Assembly: GCA_000729835.1 (NCBI GenBank)
Contig: JFHB01000211.1
Location: 1-52,756, forward strand
Length of the DNA stretch: 52,756 nt
Source: Atkinsonella hypoxylon
Lineage: Eukaryota; Ascomycota; Sordariomycetes; Hypocreales; Clavicipitaceae
Direction: 5' to 3'
Position numbers and translations under genes: made by a program. Numbering within the stretch: position 1 is the first letter of the stretch; each line of letters starts with the position of its first letter. The notes under the pieces are model-generated. The model saw only the letters and a list, made by a program, of their open reading frames with translations. It was not told the DNA's origin and did no database searches. Below, in pieces: positions 21,757 to 33,292 of this stretch.

Positions 21757-24700
21757 ATAGAGCAACTTTAGAAGGAGCTTAGTAGAAGGAATTATATTTC
21801 TTTTACTAATAAAGAACTTAAAACTATATACTAATTCTATAAATTTTACTGCTAAAATCTAGATATCTAGATTTAAAAAAGAGATTTTATACCTTAGGAG
21901 AAAAGAAGCCTACTACTTTATCTTACTTACTATAAATTTATTAATAAATAGCTTAAATTATACAACTAACTTAAGCTAGTAGAACTACCTTCTTACTAGA
22001 ATACTATTAACGCTTCTATAGTACAGTAGGTATAGAGGTAGGTTAATAGAATTATTAATAAGGCTAAATCTACTAAACTCCTTATAGATTTACTAATAGT
22101 AATACTAGAAGGAAAAGCTAAGGCTAGATTATCTAGATTTAATAGCTTAGAAAACACTATCTATAAAGCTAGTGCTAGTTCTACCTAGAATATTAAAGAA
22201 AAGTAAGTATAGAGATCTAGATTTACACTGCTTACTAAGGACCTAGATCTATTAAATATACCTTAAACTACTAAGAAGAACTTATTAATTAAAGAACTAG
22301 CTAAAATCTTACTACTTTTATAGGCTTACTAAAGGTTTTATACCTCTAGGCTAGAGTATAAAGTAAAGGAAGCAGTAAAACTACTTAAAAAAGGGAACCC
22401 CTTACTAAAATAGCTTATAGGTTTTTCTATAGAAATTAGTAGGTAAATTAGTAGAATTAAAGAAGAATTAATTAATAAAATTAGTAGATTATAGAGAGAA
22501 TTAAACAATAAAATTACTGCTCTTTAGGTAGAGTAATAATACTTAGCCTAAAAGATAGAAACTACACCTAAGCCTTAGAATAAATACAATAGATAATACT
22601 ATACCTAATAAGGCTTTTAGCTTAAGGATTATAGGTAAAGGGCTTTTAATTCTTACTTACTCCTAAAAGATAACTAAAACTAAAAGTAAGGTTAAAAGTA
22701 ACCTTTAGGTAAAGGAAACTATATAATATAGGGATACTCTAAATACTTTAGTACTTTTCTAAAAAGATAGAAGCTACTGTAATTTCTAAAGAATTTATTA
22801 AAGTAATACTATAATAGTAAGGCTAAGAAGAGCTAAGATACTAAAAAAGACTAAAATTAAGTATTTAGTAACTTTAAATATTAGTATATAAATTAATAGG
22901 CACTACACTATATTAGAAACAATAATCTCTAGCTAAATCTAGCAGATAAGAGGCTAGATCTACATTAGAAACAGAATAACTAAAGCAATATATAGTTCTA
23001 AACCCCTAAAGAATAAATAGATTCTATATAGAAAATTACTAATATTAGTTACTTTAAACTCTTTAACAATAGAAATATCTATAAGCTAATTTTATATAAA
23101 GGAAAGTATACTATTTTCTACAATATAGAGCTATAGATCTAAGCTGTTAAAGACTACTGTAGCTATAGTGTAATTAATGCCTAGGAAGCTATTTACATTA
23201 AGCTTTAAACTCTCTTTAAAGGGAATATATTAATATAGTATAGGCAGTATCTAGATTACTATAAAAAAACAGCTATTTTTAGCAGTTTAAACTCTATTTA
23301 CACTACTATCTATAAAGAATTTAGTATATAGATCTAGAATGTAATAATATAGCTAGATTTAGCTAAGTTTATAGAGTAAGATATAATTAAAGAAAAATTA
23401 TTTAAGGAATTTACTTTTAGAGTATTCTAATATACCTATATAAATAGTAAAATTATTAATCTTTAGCTTCTTTTAAGACTCTATTATAAGCTATACCTAG
23501 GATTATAATAGCTATACTTAATTTTAACAGTAAAAGACCTAAGATCTATATATATTACTATAGTAAATAATAAGGTTAAGGATCTATAAGAATACCTTAA
23601 GGATTTAGAAAAACAATAAAAATTAGAAAACTATAAGAAAGGTACTAATGCTTACTATACTTAAAGTAAATTTAATAGTAAGAACTTTAAAAATAATAAA
23701 GCAGCCTAAGGTAACTAAGTAAACTAGAATAAAAGTAATAGTTAATTTTAGTTTTAACCTTTATTCTATAAAAATTACTAGAATAATTGTTCTTAGTACC
23801 TACTATAAAACTAAAGGAATTAGCTGCTAAAAGAGCAGTAGCTTTAGCCTTAGTAGAACTAGAATTTAGGGGCTAGCTAGAATTATTAACTAAAGCTATA
23901 GTATTCTTAGTAGCTCTAACGTTTTTAACAATAGAGCCTACTGTAGAATAATAAGGAATATACCTATATAATAACGTTTAAAGATAAATCTAACTAAAAA
24001 GACTATAAGAAGTACCTTAAAAGCTATAGATACTAGCTAATAAAAGAAGAAGAAATAGTTAATACTAAGGAACTATTAACTAGCCTAGAATCTAACTTTA
24101 TTAAAACCTATTTTACTAAAAGTAAAGAAAAGTAAAAGAAAAAGGTTTAAATAGAGGTAAACTAGAAGAATTTATAAGGAATCTAGATAGAGTAAGTAGT
24201 TAAAGCAGTTATAAGGCTATAGCTTATTAAATCTAGCATTCTAAAGTTAAATTTCTTCCTAAAGATTTCTCTTTAATTCTATAATAAGGGACTATTATAT
24301 TAGATCTATCTAGATACTAGAACCTCTTTAGTGCTAGTTAATAAAGTATAGTTAACTTAGTTTAGTTAAAATATAAAATAGGCAAAAATAGAGCTAAAAC
24401 TAGTTACTAAAGTGCAATTATCCTTCTATATCTCTAAGACAGCTACATTTAACTTCTACATCTCTAGATCTATATATAGCGTACCTATAACTAGCTATTT
24501 TATAGTTATAGCTAATATAATAAGTAACTTAGAGCTAAAGCTCCTTCTAGGTTTAACCTTCCTCTATAATTATAGTGTTAAAATTAATTTTGTTTGCCCT
24601 AGAGCTACTATTAGGTCTATTTATAATATAGTTATAGAAATAGGTATTTTCTAGCTAATTTTAAAGATTCTATATTAGAACGTAACAGCAGTATAAGCTG

Positions 24701-25466
24701 TAATAATTCCGCTAAAATCGTAGAAGTATATTCTAGTTAAATAGAAGAAGGTACTAGCTAATAAAAAGGCTACTACCTACTATATATACTTAAAATCTAA
24801 CCTTATCCTAGATGCATTACTTAGTATAACTAATTAGAAATAAATAGTAGCCTATAACTATTTAGATAAATTTATTATAATCTAAAAAAATTAAAAGGTT
24901 GCTTATCTTTAGTATAATAAAGAGCTTAAGGCTAACTATATAATTATAAACCTATTTAATTTATATATATATTTTTCTAAGGATATTGCACCTAATAATA
25001 GTCTATTGCTTGCAGAAGATTATAAGTTATAGAAAGAAGGTAATAGTAGTAGATTTAACCCTAAGAAAGTTAATAATAGTATCTCTATATATAGAATCTC
25101 TTGTTCTAAGGATGTACTATATATCTACAATAAATATAAGGTTAAGGTAGAAAACTTAAACCTAAACGTTATAACTAAGCTTATTAACTTAACGGATAAA
25201 TACAACATTTATTGTAATAGAGGTATTGTTTCTATACCTAAAGACTAGTATATAAGAGTAGATCTAATAGATAAATAGTAGAAGCAGCTAAAACCTATCT
25301 AAATCTACCTACTAGGAGCTAAAGATAAAGCTAAACTAGATAAGGTTTACAATAAGCTGCATTTAAGTGGAAAGATGTTGTATTTAGACAACCTAGCAGC
25401 TATAGCCTGCCTAGCCTTTATAGTGTAGATTAAAACCTTAATAGAAAGAAAAGGACAAGTTATAGT
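21757..25466 (+). pseudogene. G1b gag-pro and start of RT (RIP-degraded)
   Basis: One frame runs from ATA at 21757 (mutated ATG; next codons E-Q-L) to the CopA insertion. About 850 codons precede the protease. Features in order: a charged N-terminus; a helical, probably coiled-coil region near 22430-22550 (RIKEELINKIS, RELNNKI); a Gag core near 23110-23400 (QYRQYLDYYKKTAIF); a Gln/Asn-rich segment near 23650-23930; then the protease. The expected D-T-G-A-S reads DTRTS at 24313 through two G-to-A changes. The open stretch 24412-24654 is only the protease interior. Near 25440 the sequence enters the RT (QVIVN). CopA breaks the RT there. Known: gag and pol in one frame is usual for several fungal chromoviruses. 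Confidence 0.86.
25462..25466. repeat. Left TSD of CopA (ATAGT)
   Basis: ATAGT is repeated at 33288-33292. The unoccupied site is present in G1c at 52711-52715, followed directly by TAATATAA as at 33293. Confidence 0.95.
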
Positions 25467-26161
25467 TGTTAAAAATAAGCTACCCTGTATAGCCTATTTT
25501 TATGCCTACTAGTTGCTCTATCACGTGACCCTTATTAGGTCTTGTTACGTTGATTTTTGGTAGAGATATCGCTGTTACTAGATGCGAAACATCTAGAATC
25601 AACTAAGGCAAAGTTGCCTAACATATAGTCAACTTTAACAGCGATTTTCTCTACAACTAGCAATGGTAGAAATTCAAGAAGTATACTATTCGAAAGCCTA
25701 GAATTAGGGCTATCTAATGGTATAATTGTTAGATAGAGTTGCTTATAAGGGTTGCTTGTTATTAGTAGAATTTGTTAAATTATACATATAGGCGTCTCGT
25801 TTGTATAGCCGTAAGTCGATTTTTTTGTTTTTATATAGTAAATCTTTTTGCGGAAATTATAAAGTAGCTTATAAGCCCCTTCTAGCAACTACAGCCTGCT
25901 AATATAGTTAGTAGGTCTATAAGGGACTAGAAAGATTTAAGATTCTACTCTTACTAAGTTTGTTACAGCGCTCTTAATATAAAGATACTACTATTACAGT
26001 TATCTATTGCCTTAACGTGATCTATACTATATACTACAGCTTGATTTAGGCCGCTGCTGCTTCCACTACGTGATAATTGCTAGGAGCAATTATAGGTGCT
26101 AAATCTAAGAGACCACTACCCTCTTAGATATCTAGTCCTATAATCCCTATTATTTTCAAAA
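25467..26161 (+). repeat. CopA 5' LTR (695 bp)
   Basis: Starts TGTTAAAAATAAGC and ends TTTTCAAAA. It contains an intact TCACGTGACC at 25521-25530, mutated to TTACGTAACC in the 3' LTR. Its right half carries more C-to-T changes than the right half of the 3' LTR. Confidence 0.96.
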
Positions 26162-27116
26162 GGTTATAAGCCCGGAAGACCTATCTGCAAGCTGTTAGCC
26201 CGCTGAAAATCTACTATTGTGTACTGTATTACCCACTAGAAGCTATATTGAGACCTGCGCTAGCAGCTATCGCTGCCAAAAATTAGTAGCTTGCTGGAAG
26301 CTATTAATACCTACTGCACACACATCGCTAGCCACTATACTGGTGTTTTTATTCTGCCCACCCTGTGCCTCCTGCACTAGTTCTATGCACCCTATGTATA
26401 TACACTTTTGAAGCTATTCTTAATAGCTAGGTTCTATTGTTGCGCAACATTAAAATATACACATCTGCATACATTACATTTGCACTGCGAATCGTTTTAT
26501 TAGGCACTGCCTAATTAATTATTTCTATTAAGAAATAAGCTCAGCGCTGCACTGCATCGCTTGTTGTTGTTATATTGTGCACCCTGTGCACCTCTGTTAG
26601 TAGCTATACTATAATTTGTAGTGTACGCCTAACAGCTCTTGTCGTAGATATTCCTGTGTTTTTAGTTGTAGAATTAATTTATGTAGTAATCCTACCGGTC
26701 GGGATTTTAAAGTGGGAATTAGCTAGATATCCCTAAATTAGCTGTGCCTAGGTCTCCACTGATTTATTAGAACCTAATTAGAGAAGAATTTCCTGAATTT
26801 TTTGGCTAAAAATAGCTAGAACCTATGTTTTATGCCCCTTATAACTGCTTATCAATCTGGTCTACTATACAAATTGTATACGCATATAGATCGCAATACA
26901 ACGCAGCCTTTAGAGCCCGTTATACCTATTACAAAAGAAATTGGAGAAAAATCTTAGTATAATTTCTAAAGATATAGAGCACTTCTAGGCCTATAATAAA
27001 GCAATCTATTAAAATCTAGTAGAGGTTATTACTGTTATTTACTACTATTTCCACTGTAATTTAGCTATAATTAGCTATAAAAGAGCGTTAAATTAGCTAC
27101 TTTTTAAACCCTTAAA
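26162..27116 (+). other. CopA leader between 5' LTR and gag
   Basis: 955 bp without a supported gene. The first bases GGTTATAAGCCCGGAAGACC are identical in CopB (39382 on) and occupy the primer-binding position; I cannot name the tRNA. A 64-codon ATG frame at 26217-26411 is not kept in CopB because of a small indel. The leader is GC-richer than gag-pol and includes GTGCACCCTGTGCACC near 26576. Confidence 0.75.
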
Positions 27117-30100
27117 ATAGCACTAAAAGGAACAGGTAAGGGAAAGAGCACAAGCCCTAAAAGGGGTAGTAGTTCTAGTACACTAGCTAATCTAGCTGCT
27201 GCTACTAGCTTTCCTAGTCCAGCAAGGTCCCCCCCTTAGCTAGTAGATTCCTCTTCTAATAAAGAAGATTATACAGCTAAGAAGGCTCTAAAAGAAGCTA
27301 GATTAGCTTCTAAAAGAGTAGTGCAAGTCTATAATGTTTAAGCTAATCTAAAAGCTTAAATAGATAAGCAACAAAAGACCCTAAATAGATTTATTAGGTA
27401 TAGTAAAGCAAAATAAAGCCAAAATGAAGGTAATATAGCTGATTTACTAAGTAAATTAGATACTATAATTACATCTATAGGTAATCTCTCTATAGGGTCT
27501 CCTAAAGCAGATCCTGTTACTTCTAGGACTTCTAAAGTCTCTTTTAAAGCCCCTAAACCTTCTAGTTCTAATAGTGCTACTTTTCTGCCTGCTTTTAATA
27601 AAGGCACTATAAAAGAGCTAAATAAGAAGGTCCACTTAATTCTAGAGGCTGCTAAGCTAAAAGGCCCTAAAAACTTTAAACAGTAGAAGCAAGCTTTAAC
27701 TATTTAATTTAGAGCCCTAGAATTCCCTTAATTTATTAATAATCCTAGTATAGCTAGTACGTTAGTAGATTTAGAGCAAGCTATTATCCTTATGATTATA
27801 AGAGATAGTTGCCAATCTAGACCTCAAGCTGCTATAAGCTGGCATAAGTCCCCTATAGATGCCTATAACGTTCTAGTTAGGCAGTATTTACAGAGTGCTG
27901 AAATACAACGTAGTACACTATATACTAGTTATTACAACTTATTGTTTTCGAACTATAAGGGATCTTTAGAGGTCTTTAATACTGAATTTAATAATTTACT
28001 AGCTAGATTACAGCTCTATAGTATAGCTATTAATTCTATCGACTAGGTAAATCATTATATTAATGCTTTAAAGAAGACCTTCCCTAGCTAGGCTGAAAGG
28101 CAGCGATATTCTATTAGAGCTGCTAGAGCACAAGGTCTATCTGTAAAAATGCTGAATTTACAGTTCCTTATAGCTAACTTATTAGAAGAATAAAGAGATA
28201 AAAGCTCCTCTATATCTAAGGCTCTTAGTTATAAAGCTTTTAATTCTAATGGTTCTAATAATAATAAAGCTAACTAAGGAAAGAATCCTCTTAATTAGAA
28301 GAAGAATTCCGATTCTAATTCTAACGATTCTAATGCCTCTAAAGATATAGATAAAGCCTCTAAGAATAAGAAGAAGTAGAAGGGCTGAAGAAGAAGTAAC
28401 AAAAATTCTAGGAATAAGGATAGAGAAGCTGCCTTTACTATAGGTTGTTATAACCTATCTACTAGCAACCAGGATACTATAGAATCTAATAATTCTAGCA
28501 GTTCTAGTAGTAATAATTCTTACGATTTAGATACAGAATCTACTACTAGTGATACTAGTATTACTAGTAATAATACCCCTTCTTTTAACTATTCTAATAG
28601 AATAATTAAAAACTCCTTACTATACAATACAGGTTCTACCTGTTATATAGTTAACAATAAGGCATTTTTTAGGACTTTTAAGCCTATAAAAAAGGGTAAA
28701 ACCGCGCCTATTGCTACTAGAGGAGGTTCTATTTATCCTAAAGGACAGGGAACTGCTGTATTTCAGGTACTAGTTAGTACAAATCCAGCTAAATACAAGC
28801 CTTTAGCTCTAAAGGATGCTCTGTATTGCCTAGGTTTAGATACTAACCTAATTAGTGGTCTAAAGCACTATTTAACAGGGGGCACTCTCCTTAGAAATCA
28901 GCTATTTCTAGCTAATAGAAGCTGCTGTAGGCTTCTAAATCCCAAAAAGCATAGTTTCTTCTTATAGCTTAAGGGGCAAGAGACCCCTAGAGTGTGTAAA
29001 AACCACGCTAATCTCTCTTATATAGGATTTCTAGCTAGCAATAGTTATAATAGCAGTTATAATGCTAGTTATCCTATAGAGGTTCAAATCCCTCAACAGC
29101 CTAGTTTTAATCCTAAGGAATATAGCCGAATCGAGGAATTATCTAATTTTAAAGAAGAAGAAGATAATACTAATAACGATACTATAGAGCCATTAGCCCT
29201 AGTTCCTAAACGGGCTCCTAGTTAGATTCCTTCTAATAACGGGGATTTAGAAGGTCTAAATCCTAAGTTGCTGGATATTAGAGGAAATAGCCGTCTAGAT
29301 CCCTTAAACGAGGCCTGTAGTTCTTAAGAGATCTAGCAAGATAGGGAGCAACAGGAAGCTAGCTCTAATGATAATTCTAGTAGTAATTCTCCTACTACTG
29401 CTTCTTCTTCCTATAAGAAGCTCTTAGAATTAGCTGCTACTTAGCACATTAGATTAAGGCATATAGGACTCCCTTTACTAAAGAAGACTGCTTCTATTAC
29501 TAAAGGTATTCCTGATTTTACAAAAATTAAGGAAAAGGATTTTAACTGCCTAGCTTGCAATTAAGCTAAAGCTATTAGAAAACCTAGCAAGCATACTATT
29601 CCTAACCCCCCTAGATATTTAGATATTATAGAGGGAGATACCGTTAAGATAGAGCCTATACTGCACAATAAGAGGCCTTTAGTTCTTTTTCTAATTAATA
29701 GAAAATTACAGTATAAGTGGTCTTTTAATCTAGCTAATAAAGAGGGTTCTACTCTCTATAGCTGTATTAAAGGCTTCTTTAAGGAGTTAAAGAACTAGTA
29801 TAACTGCTACTCTAAACACCTTTATTTTAATAGTAGTACAGAAATTAATACTAAGTTATAAGCTTAGCTATCTTTAAAGGGTATTTACTTTAGCACCTCT
29901 TACCCCTATATTTACGAACAGAATAGGCTAATAGAGAGAGCTATAAGGGTACTTCTAGACCGTTTGCGTGCTACCCTACAGTAGTTACAATTACCTCTGT
30001 ATCTATAGTTTTACATCCTTCCTGCTATAGTGGATTTAGTTAATACTACTGCGAATAGTACTAAACTACTAAGTCCTAAACAGCTATATCTAGCTAATTT

Positions 30101-32450
30101 AGAGCCTTCTAAGACCTATAAGCCTAATTTTACCAAAATAAGGGCTATAGGCTCCTATTGCGAAGTTCTAATTCCTTTAGAATAAAGATCTAGGTTGTAG
30201 AAGCTAGCTAAAAGAACTATTCCTAGTAGACTTTTAGCTACACTAGGTTCTAATGTATATCTAATATACATCCCCTCTAAACAAGCTGTTATAAAGACTA
30301 GCTTCGTTAAAATTATAGAAGGAATAGGTTCTATTTCACAGGGCATCCCTAAGGTTCCTATTGGTTCTATAGTGGATAATCCTTTAGAGGGAGAAATCAA
30401 TAACCAGCAGTTAGTAGATAATTATACTCCTAAATATCCTTATCCTAGTTATCTAGATGTGCTAAATTATCCACTAGAACCTGTAGAAAATCAAGCTCTT
30501 CTACTAAGCAACTTTATAGAAGCTGTAGAGGCCCCTAAAGCCCCTATATCTATAGAAGCCCCTTAGGCTAATATAGAACCTATAGAAGCTGAAGCTAATG
30601 CTGATGCTATAGATTTAGATAGAGATATATTTTCCTTAATTAAGGATCTATACTTTAAGGCTAGAACTAAAGCAGCTATTACTTCTAATAGCAAGGATGA
30701 ACTTCCTAATACGTGGAAGCAAGCCCTAAAAAGCTCTGCTAAGCAGCATTAGATAGAAGCTACCTATAGCGAATTTAAGCAGCTATTAGCTGCTGGAACC
30801 TTTAAATTTATAGGGAAAGACTAAGTACCTAAGGGCTAAAGAGTTCTAAAGAATAGGCTTATTTATAGGCTTAAAAAGGATAAAGAAAATAATCCTATTA
30901 AATATAAGGCCTGCCTTGTTGCTAAGGGATTTATGTAAATAGAAGGTTAAGACTATCTAGAGACCTTTGCTGCAACTAGTATTCCTTCTAGCTAGCGTAT
31001 ATTATTAGCTCTTACAGCTTTTAATAACTAGGAAGTTAAGTAAATTAACTTTATAGAAGCGTTTCTAAATAGCAAGCTAAAGGAAGCTATTTATATAGAA
31101 ATCCTAGATGGATTCGTTGAATTTACAGAAGCAACGCTATTAGTAGCTAAGCTACTAAAAAGCTGTAATTATAAGCCCTCTAAAGAGCAAGTAATTAAGC
31201 TAGAAAAATCCCTCTATAGTCTAAAGCAAAGTCCTAAAGAATAGCAGCAAATTCTAACAGAATTACTTTAAAAGTATAGATTTAAACCTCTTATATTAGA
31301 CCCAGCAGTCTTTTATAACCTAGCTACATCTACGTATATTGCTACTTACGTAGATAACTGTCTTCTAATTGGGCCTAATTTACGATATATTAATAAGCTT
31401 AAAAAGCTACTAAATTAAGCTTATCTAATAGAAGATAGGGGACTAGTAGAATTCTTTCTAGGTGTGTAAATTACCTATAATAGGTCTAAAAGGTCTATTA
31501 AAATCCACTAATCTTAATACATCCTTAAAGCCCTAGAAAGATTCAAAATGCTAAATGCTAAGCTAGCTTCTATCCCTATACAGCTAGGAATTCTAAAGCA
31601 ACTAGTTATAAAACTTCTCTTAAAATCCGATTATAAGCTTTATTAGAGCATAATAGGCACTATAATGTACCTAATGTTGCTAACTAGAGCTGATATTGCT
31701 TTTTCTGTTTAGTGGCTATTAACCTTTCTAGCTAAGCTCTATATAGAGCACCTAAACGCCTCTAAGCACCTCCTAAGGTACTTAAGTGGTACTAGAAGCT
31801 TTGCTATTATTTATAAGCATTCTATACTACTAGGGTCCTCTTCTAAAGCTTCTAGCTCTAAAGAAGTACTTAAGACCCTCCTTAGTTATTGCAATAGCGA
31901 TTTTGCTGGTAATAAAACCTCTTCTAAATTAACCTATGCTTATCTATATAAGCTAGCTGGTGGACCTATTAGCTGGAAATTAAAGAAAGCTAGTACTATT
32001 GCTCTTTCTACATTAGAAGCAGAATCTAATGCATTATCTAAAGCTATAAGGGAATTAGAGTAGCTCTACAGCCTTTTTAAGGAGATAAAGCTACCTTTAA
32101 CCCCTCCTATTCCTATTAGGTGTAATAATTAAGGCGCTATAGTTACTGCTTACAACTTAACGTTGTATAGTAGGACTAAGCACACCCTTTTAAAGTTTAA
32201 CTACATTAGGGAAAAGATTTGTAAAGGTATAGCTAAGGTTAGTTATATTAATACAAATTAGATGCTAGCAGATAGCCTAACTAAGCCTCTTGCTATTTAA
32301 AAGCATTAACAATTTATTAAGTTACTAGAGCTTTCTAGCTAGCTTATAAAAGCAACAAAAACACTTAAAAAATCGAAAAGCAACAAAAAAACAGTTAAAA
32401 ATCGAAAACAATAAAAACAATTAATAATAACTAGTTATATTTAACTATAA
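27117..32450 (+). pseudogene. CopA gag-pol polyprotein (Copia order), RIP-degraded
   Basis: One frame of about 1,778 codons. The start is ATA at 27117 (mutated ATG, followed by A-L-K-G-T-G-K-G-K). Gag covers about 27117-28560, with an 84-codon open piece at 27792-28046 (SWHKSPIDAYNVLVRQYLQS). The protease site is LLYNTGSTCYIV near 28620, where D-T-G has become N-T-G. The integrase zinc region includes HIRLRHIGLPLLKKT near 29454 and CLAC near 29546; the core and C-terminal domain run to 30372. RT includes LIYRLKKDKENNPIKYKA near 30860, NFIEAFLNSKLKEAIYIEI, and YVDNCLL near 31347 (YVDD with Asp to Asn). RNase H includes STIALSTLEAESNAL near 31990, and SRTKHTLLKFNYIREKI. Inactive because of many TAA/TAG codons and one TGA. 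The terminal stop is tentative. Confidence 0.93.
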
Positions 32451-32592
32451 CTACCCTAGAATTGCTGGAATTAGTTATGTTATTTAGTTCTGTTATTAGT
32501 ACTGTATTTCGTTAGTTAATTCTAACTTAGATATCCTTTAAAGGAGCTAAGTTGCTTATAGAACTAGTTACTTCTTACATTTCTAGAGGGAG
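32451..32592 (+). other. CopA 3' untranslated segment with polypurine tract
   Basis: The tail after gag-pol ends in CTAGAGGGAG directly before the 3' LTR, the expected plus-strand primer. It is conserved in CopB at 45561-45570. Confidence 0.8.
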
Positions 32593-33287
32593 TGTTAAAA
32601 ATAAGCTACCCTATATAGCCTATTTTTATGCCTACTAGTTGCTCTATTACGTAACCCTTATTAGGTCTTATTACGTTAATTTTTAGTAGAGATATTGCTG
32701 TTACTAGATGCAAAACATCTAGAATTAACTAAGGCAAAGTTGCCTAACCTATAGTTAACTTTAACAGCGATTTTCTCTACAACTAGTAATAGTAGAAATT
32801 CAAGAAGTATACTATTTAAAAGCCTAGAATTAGGGCTATTTAATAGTATAATTATTGGATAGAGTTGCTTATAAGAGTTGCTTATTATTAGTGGAATTTA
32901 TTAAATTGTGCATATAGGCGTCTTGTTTGTATAGCTATAAGTCGATTTTTTTGTTTTTATATAGTAAATCTTTTTGCGGAAATTATAAAGTAGCCTATAA
33001 GCCCCTTCTAGCGACTACAGCCTACTAATATAGTTAGTAGGTCTATAAGGGACTAGAAAGATTTAAGATCCTACCCTTACTAAGTTCGTTACAGCGCTCT
33101 TAATATAAAGATACTACTATTACAGTTATCTATTGCCTTAACGTGATCTATACTATACACTACAGCTTGATTTAGGCCGCTGCTGCTTCCACTACATGAT
33201 AATTGCTAGGAGCAATTACAGGTGCTAAATCTAAGAGACCACTACCCTCTTAGATATCTAGTCCTGTAATCCCTATTATTTTCAAAA
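32593..33287 (+). repeat. CopA 3' LTR (695 bp)
   Basis: Same length and ends as the 5' LTR; all noticed differences are transitions. The left part is more mutated than the 5' LTR (TTACGTAACC in place of TCACGTGACC), and the right part is less mutated (GATCCTACCC, GTCCTGTAATCC). Confidence 0.96.
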
Positions 33288-33292
33288 ATAGT
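33288..33292. repeat. Right TSD of CopA (ATAGT)
   Basis: Second copy of the target, after which the G1b RT frame resumes in phase (NIRLLNSI). Confidence 0.95.

Larger units (their letters stand above)
25467..33287 (+). mobile_element. Copia element CopA, complete, inserted in the RT of G1b
   Basis: 7,821 bp with two 695-bp LTRs and a 5-bp TSD. It contains a ~955-bp leader, one long gag-pol frame (27117-32450) and a purine tract AGAGGGAG before the 3' LTR. Protease, integrase, RT and RNase H are in Copia order. It is far less mutated than its host: C and G are common, and the frame has several open stretches. This is consistent with a younger insertion or fewer RIP rounds. Confidence 0.96.

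Noticed and set aside
26217..26411. 64-codon ATG frame in the CopA leader
   Set aside because: The matching CopB leader has an indel that destroys the frame, and there is no domain.
27356..27607. Minus-strand frames at 27356-27607, 30155-30400 and 40631-40828
   Set aside because: They are opposite-strand shadows of Copia gag and integrase.
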